39,926 nt of DNA from Emiliania huxleyi CCMP1516 (GCF_000372725.1 NW_005197722.1:649325-689250); one strand, 5' to 3'; shown: positions 9,490 to 21,309, numbered from the stretch's first letter. Made by a program: numbers and translations. Notes: generated by a model from the letters alone, not told the origin.

Positions 9490-10825
9490 TCAAACCGGGT
9501 CCACAAACCGCGATCATTTTTTCTCTTTCCACTCTTACTTTGCCACTACTCTTACAAAGGAGGGATCCGATGCGTGGCATTCATTGACAGATCAATAGGC
9601 GCGCGATACAGGTTGGATGGCCTCCTTCCTTGGCACCTCCCCTTTACCAGTCAGTGGGTGCAGCGAAAACTCGCGAGAGTTTCTGGGCTCTCACACCACC
9701 GCGCCTAGGGTTCTTGAGGACTATATGAAACAGAACGCTGTTTTTCTTCATTGAGTCGCGCCCCGGGCAGTAAAATCGCCCGCACGCGTTCAATGACATG
9801 CCGCTCCCACCTGGCGCTCGCACGGCGTGCTTCCCGGGCCGCAGCCACAGTCCAGCAGGTGGACAAGGCGGCTTGGCTGCTCGACGGCTTCAGCCCTGCG
9901 GCCGAGGCCGGGCTATGCTGCTCAGCCCGAGGTGGGCAGCGGCCGAGGTGGTGTGCCACTGCAATCCACTGATTTTTATAGGGCTTGGAGAGAGAGAGAG
10001 AGAGATTGGTTCGTTAGGGCTTGGTGGACGCCGGCGAGACGGTGCTTCAGCAGATCTCGATTTTACAACCCAAGCCTCTCGCACACGCACGATTCACACG
10101 ACAGACAAGGCGCAGGCGACGGCTTCCAGAAGAAACGTGTATCGGGATCCGATCGACGGTTGTAACGACCTCCAACCGCGCAAAAAGGGCCGGGCGATCA
10201 CACAAGACACTCATGCGCCTGGTGTACCGCCGACGCTCAAGCGCCCGGCCCCTACTAGAGTAGTCTTGGGGGACCCACAAACGACCAATACATCCACTCG
10301 GGGCTGCAGCATGTGTCCGGGGGCGGCATCCCCGTGAAGCAGCCAGCAGGTGCCGGACACGGCGTTGGCCGTCTTGGACCGAGATCAGGGCGCAACTGCC
10401 TACCTCGTGGGGCTGAAGGACCGTCATGGGGTCGGCTTTGATGCTGCCAATCAGTCGGGTCGATAGGTGGCGCCCCAGCGAGATGCGTCGCGGGTGCTCG
10501 GCGTCGCCTGCTTGAGTGGCCTGAACGCACTCGCGGGAGCCAGAGAGCAAAGGTGTGCGCGAATTGAGGCTTCTGAGCGAGTCCAGGCAAGCCACAGGAC
10601 CGGCCATGTGCGTGGGTAGTCGAGCGGTGGCCGGAGGAAGCCTCCAGTAGTGGCTCTCACTTCGGCACCTCAGTCTCGACCACGACCATCCTGGGAGCGG
10701 ACCACAGCTTATAAGCTGTCAACACAACTCCGGTGCTCCCATTCCCACTTTCTGCCCCCTGGCCGCTCCGCTCCAGTCTCACTTCCACCATCACGCTCCC
10801 CAGAAGGGATCGGCGCTGCTGTCAC
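9490..10825. other. Long stretch without a supported gene
   Basis: This stretch holds scattered short open frames on both strands, a (GA)n run at about 9989-10004 and ordinary GC-rich sequence. A TATA-like CTTATAAG occurs near 10708, about 115 bp before the small ORF at 10826. Nothing else could be supported. Confidence 0.4.
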
Positions 10826-11107
10826 ATGCCGAGTCTCGGCAAGTGGTTCGGCCGCAAGGACTCGCAGGACCCAGGCGGACCTGCGTCCTCCACCTTCTCG
10901 ATTTTTGACCTCCGACGCCTCGCAAGCAGCTCGAGTGGCTCGGTCACGTCCGCTGCTACGTCCACGAACAGCTCACCAACGGCCACATGCGACTTTCCTG
11001 GCGGGCTCTCCACCTACATCGAGGGCCTGCGCGGCAGCCCGCGAGGCGACAAGTCGCCAAGCACGCCAGCCGTCGTCGTCGTGGGGGAGCAGTCGTCGTC
11101 GCTCTAG
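10826..11107 (+). CDS. Possible small Ser/Thr-rich protein
   Basis: This 93-codon frame starts at an ATG (MPSLGKWFGRKDSQD) and continues as Ser/Thr-rich sequence. It ends with VVVVGEQSSSL. The N-terminus could be an amphipathic helix, and the rest is disordered in character. A TATA-like element lies about 115 bp upstream. No family is recognised and the composition could arise by chance. Confidence 0.3.
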   Translation: MPSLGKWFGRKDSQDPGGPASSTFSIFDLRRLASSSSGSVTSAATSTNSSPTATCDFPGGLSTYIEGLRGSPRGDKSPSTPAVVVVGEQSSSL

Positions 11108-11710
11108 CAGGCGTGCCATGTGCCGAGTGCGCCCGTGTGGGGCCTAGCAGGAGGCTGCTGACAGGGAGCGTTCGTGCGGCGGCGTTGGCGCGTATCGGTT
11201 CCGGAGCGCATGCTCCATACTCGCGAAGCATGAGATGTTAGTACGTGTCTTACTCAGACGGGAGAGCTAGCGCATGGCGCAGGGGGGCGAGGGAGAGAGG
11301 TTGCGGCATGCGTGCGCATACACATGTGCATGTGACATGTTCATAGCGGCGGCTCACATGGTGTGCATGTACGGTATTTCTATTTGACCATGAGAATGCG
11401 TGTGCCCTTATACGACGTCTGCATGCGAGATATGTGACACGCAGCAAGAGGCCGTCGCACAGCACATGCCGGTTGCGGACGTTCGGTGGCATATTACGGG
11501 TACGGTGGCGCCAAACTGTAGTGTACACGTACTCGCAACTGTGCGCGTGCCTACGGCTTTACTCGCCACTATACGTTTCTCGGCAGACAACCGAGCTCAG
11601 GTCGCACAACAATGTGCGTGCGCAACCGATCGAGATATCGGTAAGGCGCTACTGTACAGCCAGCTCTTAGCGCCGGTACGTGGCATACTGCACTTCACCC
11701 GGCCCTGTTC
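11108..11710. other. Spacer downstream of the cysteine protease
   Basis: This region is less GC-rich than its surroundings, with many CATG and TACG motifs and short alternating purine-pyrimidine runs (for example around 11310-11340). I see no coding frame. Confidence 0.35.
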
Positions 11711-14700
11711 TCAGGCCGCGTCGGCCGCTGCCCACGTCGGCGCCCCCGGCGCGAGGAAGGGCGCACCCTTGCGCACGCGGCCCTGCGACCTCGTGTCGCG
11801 CTCGAGCAGCCCGTAGTCGAGGTGCGGGTGGTCGGCCTTGTTGGCGGCGAAGGCGCTGGCCGGCCAGCGCACCTCCATGTCGCTCACCTCGAACCCGCCG
11901 TACGCGGCGTGGATGCCTACCGAGATGCGCCGAGATGCGCCGAGATGCGCCGAGATGCGCCGAGATGCGCCGAGATGCGCCGAGATGCGCCGAGATGCGC
12001 CGAGATGCGCCGAGATGCGCCGAGATGAGCCGAGATGCGCCGAGATGAGCCGAGATGAGCCGAGATGGCCCGAGATGATCCGAGATGATCCGAGATGATC
12101 CGAGTCGCGCCGAGATGACCCGAGATGCGCCGAGATGAGCCGAGATGGCCCGAGATGATCCGACTCGCGCCCAGTTGATCCGCGAGAGTATAGGCCGAGA
12201 GTAGGCCGAGAGCAGGCCGAGAGTAGGCCGAGAGCAGGCCGAGGTCGGCCGAGGCGAGCTGTGAATAGGCGAGCTGTGAAGAGGCGAGCTGTGAATAGGC
12301 GAGCTGTGAATAGGCGAGCTGTGAATAGGCGAGCTGTGAATAGGCGAGCTGTGAATAGGCGAGCGTGGGATCCCTCGGCGAGCTCGAACGGGAAGAAGTA
12401 GTGCCCGCACAGCTCGGGGTCGTTTGGGAGCCGCTCCGCCTAGTCACAGCTCCTCTATTCACAGCTCCGCCTTCACAGCTCGGGGTCGTTTGGGAGCCGC
12501 TCCGCCTATTCACAGCTCCTCTATTCACAGCTCCCCGTTCACAGCTCGGGGTCGTTTGGGAGCCGCTCCGCCTCGACGGGCGCCACGACGAGGGCGAGGT
12601 CGCCGATCGGCACCTGGGTTCGGGAGGGGAGGGTGGGTTTGGGTACCGTGGGGTAGGGGAGGGTGCGTCGTCGATCGGCACTTGATCCCCACCCAGCTCG
12701 GGTGATCTCGGCTAATCTCGGCTAATCTCGGTTAATCTCGGCTAATCTCGGCTAATCTCGGCTAATCTCGGCTACTCACGGGTGGGCGGCACCCAATCCA
12801 CCCCCACCTCTCGGGGAATCTCGGCTCATCTCACCGGGGGCGAGCCGAAGACTATCGGGTGATCTCGGGTACTCTCGGGTGATCTCCGGTGATCTCGGGT
12901 GATCTCGGGTGATCTCTCGGGTACTATCGGGTGATATCGGGTGATCTCGGGTACTCTCGGGTGATCTAGGGTGATCTCGGGTGATCTCGGGTGATCTCGG
13001 GTGATCTCGGGTCATCGCCACCGGAGGCGAGCAGAAACCGGCAGAGTCATGCGAGTGACGACGACCTCCACCCGCTTCGCCGCCGCGCTCGCCGCCGTAG
13101 GTGCCCTCGCCTCCGTAGCTGCCCTCGCCGCCGTCGCCGCTCCCGCCTCCGTCGCCTCCGTCGCCTCCGTCCCCGCTCTCGCCGCCTCCCCCGGTCTGCT
13201 CCTCGACACGCCGCCGATTCACAACCGCCTTCCCCTCGTCGCCGCCGTCGCTGCCGCCGAGGCGGTCGCGGAGGAAGCATGCCGTCGCCAGGCCGCCGCC
13301 GAACGGGGCAATCGACCGGAGGAAGAGCGGCTCGCCCTTGCGGCACAGCCCGCGCAGGAAGGGTGACGCGTCGAGGCAGGTGAGGTGCAGCGGCTGGTTC
13401 GCCGCCCGCGCAAGGGCGGCCGTCTTGTTTGATCTGCAGGCCCGCACCGAGCCGCACGGGTACCAGCTCTGCGGAGCGTGCGCATTGGGGCAGACTGCAG
13501 CCTCGTCGGCAGGGCTGACTTGCTGCATGAAGAACGCCACGGAGTGCGACCCGCGCGCCTGCTTCCATCCTGGCCCCGGCGGCAGCCCGTCCCACCAGGA
13601 ATTCTTGACAATGTAGCCGCCCACGAAGCCTTGCTGCGATCGGAAGACGTCGCTGTAGCCGACGAGGGCCATCGCGTGCGCGCCTACGCTCGCGCTTCCC
13701 CCTATCTAGGCCACCGCGTGCGCGCCGAGGACCGTCCTCCTTTCTCTCGGCCGTCGCGTGCGCGTCTAGCGCCCGCGGTTTCTTTCTCTAGGCCATCGCC
13801 GCGCGCGATGCGCGTCTAGCACGCGTTTCGTTTCCGTTTCTAGGCCATGGCGCGCCCTCCAGCACGGGCTCGAGATGCGAGCCGGACGGCAGCCGGAAGA
13901 ACTCGCCTCCCATCGTGCTCGAATCGCGCTCCGACACGACGCAGCACGCGGCACCGCCGAAGGCTGGCTCGGCGGGGCACACGCGGCACTCCTCCTTGTC
14001 CTACGCGCTGAATGCGCCAACCTCGGGGCGGGAATGCGATGTTGTGCAGTGTATTCGGAGCACCGCGTGAATACGAGGGGGCGGACTACAGTGAACGCGG
14101 CGGAATACGGCCGAACGCAGAGGGATACGCGTCGCCTCGAACGCTCCTCTCGAGCGCTGGTTGGGAGACCGCTCGCGGACGAGGCACAGCGCGCCATTGG
14201 TGCGGCGTCGCGCGGCCGCGAGGGACCGCGGGGGGGGGGGTAAGCGGGATGGGGGGCTCTAAGGGGAAGGGAGTGGGGGGCGCCCAGTAGGGCGCCGGCA
14301 CCCCAGCGTAGAGGGCCTCGTGTAGCCCTCCCTTTGGTATCAATAAAGACAAGACTCCGTTGTCCGCTTCTAGGCGCCGTGTCCTTCGGGTTGCACTTGA
14401 GCACGTGTGCCGACGCGGCGGTGCAGGGCAGCAGGTAGCGCACCTACTCCCCAGGCGCATCTCTCGACTCTTGAGAGGAATGGACGGCGGTGCCGGGCAG
14501 CGGGCTGGGCACGGTCAGCAGCGGCGTGGAGAGGGTCATCAGCCGCTGCGTCTCGCGCAGCCGCTGCGTGACGGCTCGCCTATTGACGAAGGACAGCTGT
14601 TGCGGCACAGGCACAGAGTCGGGTCCGACGCACCGCTGCGTGACGGCTCGCCGCTCGTACAGCCAGTCGATTGACGCGAGCGAGAAGGTGAGCGGGTTGG

Positions 14701-15363
14701 TCGCACGCGCCTCAGCCAGGCCAGGGCACTCGCCGTCGCTGCCAGGCTTGGCGGTGTACGGGCAGACAGACCAGGGAAGTGCGGCGGTCTTGGAGAGCCG
14801 CGAGAGGTAGAAGAGGAGCGTCGGCTCCCCGCCTTCAGTCATGCTTTGGTGGTTGGTATCTTCAGTAATGGTGTTGGGGAGAGAGTCGGCTCTCCGCCTT
14901 CGAGGTCGCGCGGTAGCAGCTGCCTGCCGTGCCAGACCTCGTCGCCGACGACGCAAGAGGTTCCATCGTTGAGCGCGCGGCAGGCGTCAAGGACGGCCAC
15001 GCCGAAAGCCTGCTCCGACAGCCTCACGTACTGATCGGCGCCGAGCCAGCCGCGCGCGACGCCTTGCGATCGATACGACCACTCGAGGACTGCGACCGCC
15101 GCAAAGATCCAGCAGGTGCCACGGTACTCCTGGAGCTCGACCGGCGTGGAAAAGTCGACAGCAAACTTGTGTGCCGTCGGCGCTGTTTCCACCGTCACTG
15201 CCTGCGTCTGGATTTGGGGATCGCAGTAGAGCACCAGCGCCGCAAGCGCAGCGGCAAAGGCGAGGAAGCCACCGACCGCAAAGCCACCGATTGCAGCGTG
15301 GCGCGGGTTGAACGGTGCCGAGGCCGGCTCGAAATGCGAGTAGGGCGTGTTTTGAGAGGGCAT
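11711..15363 (-). CDS. Papain-family cysteine protease, membrane-anchored, 11 exons
   Basis: Hand-spliced exons are 15363-14898, 14832-14652, 14579-14513, 14443-14378, 14000-13856, 13683-13039, 12851-12835, 12696-12682, 12613-12572, 12439-12373 and 11916-11711. They keep one frame for 638 residues. This is a C1A peptidase: oxyanion Gln78 and nucleophile Cys84 in QEYRGTCWIF, His311 in GAHAMALVGY and Asn336 in YIVKNSWW. The catalytic set is complete. Residues about 24-47 form a membrane anchor, so the protease domain probably lies in the secretory lumen or outside. After the protease come Cys-rich sequence, a Gly/Asp-rich linker encoded by simple repeats, and a C-terminal domain (LVVAPVEAERLPNDPEL, HYFFPFEL) that I cannot assign. 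The last intron appears to start with GA; alternatives there are unresolved. Exons of 15 and 17 nt are the least certain. Confidence 0.8.
11917..12372 (-). mobile_element. Last intron of the protease gene, built of tandem repeats
   Basis: On the plus strand the intron starts with about 25 copies of a decamer (CGAGATGCGC and variants, 11923-12165). An 11-12 bp unit CGAGAGTAGGC follows (12181-12250), then a 15-bp unit GCGAGCTGTGAATAG repeated to 12362. The exon sequence just upstream of the intron (GGATCCCACGC) resembles that just downstream (GGCATCCACGC), like a decayed target duplication. The expected donor reads GA, not GT or GC, which may be a mutation or an unusual splice. Confidence 0.6.
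12440..12571 (-). mobile_element. Doubled 66-bp introner with triplicated exon sequence
   Basis: This intron is exactly two 66-bp units. Each unit begins with a copy of the exon sequence GCGGAGCGGCTCCCAAACGA, continues to GAGCTGTG, then has GAGCTGTGAATAG motifs ending in an acceptor TAG. A third copy of the exon stretch starts the downstream exon at 12439. The donor is GC. This is the pattern expected if an element inserted with target duplication and the unit was then duplicated or a second element inserted. Confidence 0.75.
12614..12681 (-). mobile_element. Introner with target duplication (TACCCGAACCC family)
   Basis: This is a 68-nt GT-AG intron. It begins GTGCCGATCGACGAC, and the next exon begins GTGCCGATCGGCGAC after the acceptor CCCAG, so 14 of 15 bases are duplicated. 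The interior is two units of CACCCTCCCCTACCCCACGG type, the same as in the introns at 30048-30224 and 3667-3810. Confidence 0.85.
12697..13038 (-). mobile_element. Two adjacent introns of CGAGAT/CTCGG decamer arrays
   Basis: Two GT-AG introns (12697-12834 and 12852-13038) surround a 17-nt exon. They are filled with decamer arrays that read CTCGGCTAAT or CTCGGGTGAT on the plus strand. The exon-side sequence TTCTGCTCGCCTCCGGTG is repeated as TTCGGCTCGCCCCCGGTG at the other end of the longer intron, an imperfect target duplication. Confidence 0.6.
13684..13855 (-). mobile_element. Nested introner copies next to the catalytic His exon
   Basis: The intron contains four variants of the exon start GCGCGCACGCGATGGCC, each followed by TAGA-rich spacer. 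The last variant is the real exon encoding Ala-His-Ala-Met-Ala. The donor is GC. Serial insertion, or repeat expansion of one insertion, would give this array. Confidence 0.65.
14001..14377 (-). mobile_element. Larger introner family also found in the NMA111-like gene
   Basis: This 377-nt GC-AG intron shares blocks with the intron at 38054-38234 of the NMA111-like gene, read on the plus strand. Shared blocks are GTTGTGCAGTGT against ATTGTGCAGCGT, GAGCACCGCGTGA, ACTACAGTGAACGCGGCGGA against GTACAGTGAACACAGCGGA, and CGGAATACG. A weaker match (GAGTACAGCGGAGTCCG, GAATACAGG) lies in the intron at 22213-22429. Hence a dispersed element of at least about 180 bp. Confidence 0.75.
14444..14512 (-). 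mobile_element. Short introner with target duplication, GT donor
   Basis: This 69-nt intron starts GTGCCCAGCCCGCTGCCCGG, while the downstream exon starts GTGCGCTACCTGCTGCCCTG. The following CACCGCC is also shared. Most of the first 28 bases are duplicated with a few substitutions. Confidence 0.65.
14580..14651 (-). mobile_element. Short introner with 19-bp target duplication, GC donor
   Basis: GCGAGCCGTCACGCAGCGG begins the 72-nt intron and begins the downstream exon again after the acceptor AATAG, without a mismatch. The duplicated copy supplies the GC donor. Confidence 0.85.
14833..14897 (-). mobile_element. Short introner with target duplication, GC donor
   Basis: GAAGGCGGAGAGCCGACTCT precedes or starts the 65-nt intron. 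GAAGGCGGGGAGCCGACGCT precedes or starts the next exon. The AG of the second GAAG is the acceptor and the GC of the first copy is the donor. Confidence 0.85.
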
Positions 15364-15643
15364 TGGCGTGAGTTCAGTCGTGTGGTTGATCGGAGGATGA
15401 GCGTCAGCCTCCGGAGGGTCCTCGGTTTTCTTTTGTGGTGAACCGCGAGGAGTTTTTTGCAAAATTCTTTTGTGAGATCTTGTGAGGATGAACTCCGCCG
15501 TTCATGGAGGCAACCGCGCTCCACCGCTCGCGCGCAACAGCGCCGGCGTCGCCGCCACGTCCGCCGGCACGCTGCTCGTCTTCGTTCGGCGGCTCGAGCG
15601 GGCCGGTCGACGAGGCGGGCGGCGCTCCACCCTTCCCTCGTAG
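15364..15643. promoter_or_regulatory. Upstream region of the protease and zinc-knuckle genes
   Basis: This is the divergent region between the protease ATG (15363, minus) and the possible ATG of the zinc-knuckle gene (15644, plus). It holds the run TTTTTTGCAAAATTCTTTTG at about 15453-15472. Similar AATTCTTT runs occur near the starts of other genes here. The protease frame itself stays open into this region without an ATG. Confidence 0.4.
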
Positions 15644-15690
15644 ATGGGAGATGATTCGAAGAAGCGAGCAGCAGTAGCAGTAGTAGCATT

Positions 15691-15724
<34 letters not shown>

Positions 15725-15782
15725 AGCCAGCAGCACCAGCAGCACGTAGGCGTTGGCGGCTATGGCATCGGAGTGCACGGAC
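15644..15782 (+). CDS. Possible displaced 5' exon of the zinc-knuckle gene
   Basis: The frame starts MGDDSKKRAAVAV and runs through a poly-Ala/Gln-His tract. It reaches GVGGYGIGVHG, which is nearly the same as NGAGGHGIGVHG inside the zinc-knuckle gene. The shared DNA GGCGGCTATGGCATCGGAGT and following GCACGG is repeated at 16370-16395. If the 600 bp between the copies is removed, the two frames join without a shift. I infer that the original gene began here. Confidence 0.45.
15677..15732 (+). repeat. (AGC)n microsatellite
   Basis: About 18 nearly pure AGC triplets, read as Ala codons in the frame that starts at 15644. Confidence 0.9.
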
Positions 15783-16020
15783 ACGGGGAGGGCGTCAGTC
15801 AGCAGCGGTGCCGGTGGGCGTGCGGTCGGAGCGCATATGCGGCGTGTGGGGAAGTGGGGCTATGTCAGTTCTGTCTGGCCTGGCGAGCGGTGAGTGTTAC
15901 GGAGAGGGGTGGAGCGCGGTTTGGAGCGCCGGGGCGCGCGTGGGGGCACGCGGCGGGAGTCAAAGCCACCATTTGCCGGTTGTTGTTGCCGCTTCCCGAG
16001 CGGGAATTCTTTTGATGTCG
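15783..16020 (-). pseudogene. Decayed copy of the alpha-tubulin 5' end
   Basis: On the minus strand this stretch matches the alpha-tubulin leader, ATG and first intron at 20051-20270. Shared blocks include AAGCGGCAA before the ATG, ATGGTGG then TTTGACTCCC, CGCGCCCCGGCGC, CCAAACCGCGCTCC, AACACTCACCGC, CCCCACACGCCGCA and CTCCCCGTGTCCG. After the last block the acceptor has changed from GCAG to GTGC and no tubulin exon follows. It is a promoterless or orphan duplicate, and lies within the apparent insertion that splits the zinc-knuckle gene. Confidence 0.8.
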
Positions 16021-16282
16021 GGGGTGGGGTGGGGTTGGCGCCGGAGAGGGAGTGGTGTGACTGCTCCTGTGGCGGGGGCGACGGCAGGAAGCCGTCGCCC
16101 GCACCTTGCCTGTCGCGTGAATCGTGCTGTGCGGTTGTAAAATCCTGTAAAATTCTTTTTCGTGGGACGCGGCACGGACAGGGGCAACGGACCGCGTGGC
16201 TACACGGGGAGGCACGCGTAGTAACGCGGGGGAATCTAAGCGACGACGGCGTCCTCCGAGTCAGCTTGAGGCAGACGCTGGG

Positions 16283-17329
16283 ATGGCATGCCCTTTGTGT
16301 GGTGGCACTGGCGGCGCCGCTGGGATGGCATGCCCTATGTGCGGCGCAAGGGCAAGCTTCAATGGCGCTGGCGGCCATGGCATCGGAGTGCACGGCGGAG
16401 GCGCTGGCCAAAGCCCTGCCCGTCAGAGTCGCATCAAGGCCCCAAGGTGCTGCTCCATTTGCAGGCAGCCGGGCCACAACAAGAACACATGTCCGATGGC
16501 GTCCAGTAGCATGAGCTCCCTCCAGTGCGCACCGCGTTCATCAATTGGGTCGTCGTCATCGCGCTGCCTCGATCCACTTGAGGCTCTCCGTTTGGCGGAC
16601 GACGATCACGCGATGGCGTTTGGATCGATGGTGGGGCACGCTGGAGCGTCGATGGTGCCACCCAGCGGTTTCCGGCCCGGCATGTCGCCGGGTGCACCCC
16701 ATGGCTATGGGCACGCCATGGGCCAAGCGCTCGGCGAGTCCAGGGCTGATGCTGCTGCTCTTCGCGGCGAACTTGCCGCCCTCAAACACGAGCACGCTGA
16801 GCAAATCCTTGAGCTGCTGCGCTTCAAAGACTCTCTCGACCGTAATCTCGGCCAGCAGGGAATAGACTCTGTCGACCCTGCTCTCAACCTCCGTATGGAA
16901 GGGAGATTCGAGAGCAGGGAGGACTTTGCCAAACGCCTCAAGGGAGCGGGCTTGCTCGAGCTCAACCCGAGCGCCAAACACGAGGGCCAACATGTCTACC
17001 ACATCATCTCGGCCAGCAACGGCGGCCCCGACCACACCGACAACTACTTGTTTGCGCTTGGCGGCTCCTTCAACATCACTGTTGGGGACCGCTTCGACCA
17101 CCTCAACTGCTTCCTCGCCGGCAAATCAAAGGCAAGGAAGGCAGTGGCCATCGCGTTGAAGGTTGCGGACGACCCTAGCCTGCACCACCACATCGATCGG
17201 CGCGGCCGGCCACGCGCCACCACCTTCCGCGAGGGTCCCCACAACAGGGTATCATCGGGCGACGAGCTGTACAAGAGGGGCCAGGACTTGTTCCGTGACA
17301 TGCGCAAGGACACGCGCGCCGCCCGATGA
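16283..17329 (+). CDS. Zinc-knuckle protein with HNH-like domain
   Basis: From the first ATG (16283) this is 348 residues. It opens with two CPxCG motifs (ACPLCGG, ACPMCGA) that could bind one zinc. A CCHC knuckle follows (CSICRQPGHNKNTC, residues 57-70), spaced C-x2-C-x4-H-x4-C, typical of nucleic-acid binding. A coiled coil lies around residues 147-187 (AALRGELAALKHEHAEQ). The C-terminal HIISASNGGPDHTDNYL followed by GGSFNITVGDRFDHLNCF resembles a beta-beta-alpha metal (HNH-type) nuclease fold, with the first His and the Asn of NYL as candidate metal or catalytic residues. Such proteins are often element-encoded or multi-copy in algae, which I recall but cannot check. The frame is open upstream to 16196. 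Confidence 0.7.
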   Translation: MACPLCGGTGGAAGMACPMCGARASFNGAGGHGIGVHGGGAGQSPARQSRIKAPRCCSICRQPGHNKNTCPMASSSMSSLQCAPRSSIGSSSSRCLDPLEALRLADDDHAMAFGSMVGHAGASMVPPSGFRPGMSPGAPHGYGHAMGQALGESRADAAALRGELAALKHEHAEQILELLRFKDSLDRNLGQQGIDSVDPALNLRMEGRFESREDFAKRLKGAGLLELNPSAKHEGQHVYHIISASNGGPDHTDNYLFALGGSFNITVGDRFDHLNCFLAGKSKARKAVAIALKVADDPSLHHHIDRRGRPRATTFREGPHNRVSSGDELYKRGQDLFRDMRKDTRAAR

Positions 17330-17835
17330 TTGTTCCACGCCTGTCCTCAATGGTGTGAGGGCTCGAGGCATCGGGCGCACTCCGTGTGACGGGTCGTCGC
17401 GATACGCGGGCACGCGCGGTCGGGAGACGGTGACGGACGCCGGACGGGGGACACGCCCGGGCCGCCGGGGGAGCCGCAACCGCGGGGGACTATCACAGGC
17501 TTCACCGCGGGGTGTAGGTGTGCGCTGCGGCTTAAAAAAAGGATTCCCCTACTTATGTTCTTTCCGGTCTTAGCTCCGTCACCGTTCACTCGACCACTCG
17601 CTCGCGGACTCCGTCTACTCGCCTACTCGCTATCTCCTACGAGACACTACTCGCCTACTCGCTATCTCCTACGAGACACTACTCTGCCGCGCCTTTGTGG
17701 CATTTCGCGACCTCGTTGCCTCACTGAAGCGTCAAACCTAACGAACGCCTGGGCCGCCTCGGGGCGCGCGCCCTCCTGCTGCGGAGGGCTGCGGCTAGCG
17801 CGCGCCCGAGCGCGGCGGAGGGGGAGGAGCGCCCC
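17330..17835. other. Spacer between convergent genes with a 35-bp tandem repeat
   Basis: This is the shared 3' region of the zinc-knuckle gene and alpha-tubulin. At about 17615-17684 CTACTCGCCTACTCGCTATC plus following TCCTACGAGACACTA occurs twice in tandem. No gene is seen. Confidence 0.5.
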
Positions 17836-20234
<2,399 letters not shown>

Positions 20235-20324
20235 GTGCCGTTGGGCTTTGCCGCTTCAAAATGGGAATGAAATTCTTTCCCGTGGTGTGCCGGTGATAGT
20301 ACTAGCACGCGCCAGTTCGCACCT

Positions 20325-20666
20325 GTGTCGAGCCTGTCTGCTGTGAGAGAGAGTTGTTTTCCTGAGAGAGTTGTTCTGTTTAAATTCTTTTCCTGGGCCG
20401 CAGCCCAGCTCATACGATACGAGCTGCTAGCTAGGTTTGAACACGTCCACCACAGCGCTGATCCGGCGGGCGGCGGAGCCGTGGTCGCCGGCAAGCCACT
20501 CGCTCTTCCCCGCGGCGTCCGCGCGCGGGCGGCGCTCCTCGTCGTCTCGCTCTACGAGATGCACGAGCGGCACCATCTCGACTCGGCAGGAAACACGAAC
20601 GGCATCGCGGCGCGCGACTTTGTGGCGTGCGTGCTGCGCTTCGCGATCACGCGCGAGTCGGAGTAG
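20325..20666 (+). CDS. Weak open frame, possibly a gene's last exon
   Basis: The 3' half (SLYEMHERHHLDSAGNTNGI, then AARDFVACVLRFAI) has plausible protein composition and ends at a clean stop. The 5' half looks non-coding, and a polypyrimidine stretch ending CCGCAG at about 20402 could be an acceptor. I found no matching upstream exon. Confidence 0.25.
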   Translation: MSSLSAVRESCFPERVVLFKFFSWAAAQLIRYELLARFEHVHHSADPAGGGAVVAGKPLALPRGVRARAALLVVSLYEMHERHHLDSAGNTNGIAARDFVACVLRFAITRESE

Positions 20667-21309
20667 TTTGTTGCAACGCGAGTCTGTCGTTTGTTGCAAC
20701 GCGAGTCTTGCCAGTACGCCACTTATCGATTTCTGTCTGACGCTAGCTGAAGGGAGGATGTACGACCTGTCGTGGGGATTGATCATTGAAGAAAGACAAA
20801 ACCGCATTCTTTCTCCATCCTGCTTCCTGCAATCCTGGTTCCTGCCCAGTGTCCGACTTGTAGCTGGCCTCACCCATACTTTTTATCTTACCCTCTGCCC
20901 CCCCCTCCTGCGACCCCCCAGGCTCTAGATGGAGTAGTCACAGATAAGCCGGATGAAGATTCTGCCCCACAGCCACACAGCCCCTTACCCCTTCACCCTC
21001 GCCTCGCTGCTTGGTGTTTCTGAACACGTAGACGACCACGCTGTGGGGGTTGTGTGCGGGTTGTGTCTGGGAGGGAGGGAGTGCGTGGGGTGCAGGTTGT
21101 GCTCACCCACGGCACCGGGCCGGTGCTTGCACTTTGAATGCCGTGGGGTTCCTGCCCGTGTCCTGGGCGTGGAGATGCGAGGGTCGCCCCCCCTTGCCCC
21201 ACCACTTTGTGTGCGCGGAGACGTTTACCTTACTTACCTTACCCAGTGTCGGCGCCTGTGAATTCTTTTTCCATCCTGATCGCCTGCCACCTCCGAGAGA
21301 AGCCTACAC

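Noticed and set aside
11925..12165. Regularly spaced short repeats that might suggest a CRISPR array
   Set aside because: The decamer CGAGATGCGC repeats without spacers and lies inside a spliceable intron of a eukaryotic gene; there are no cas genes.
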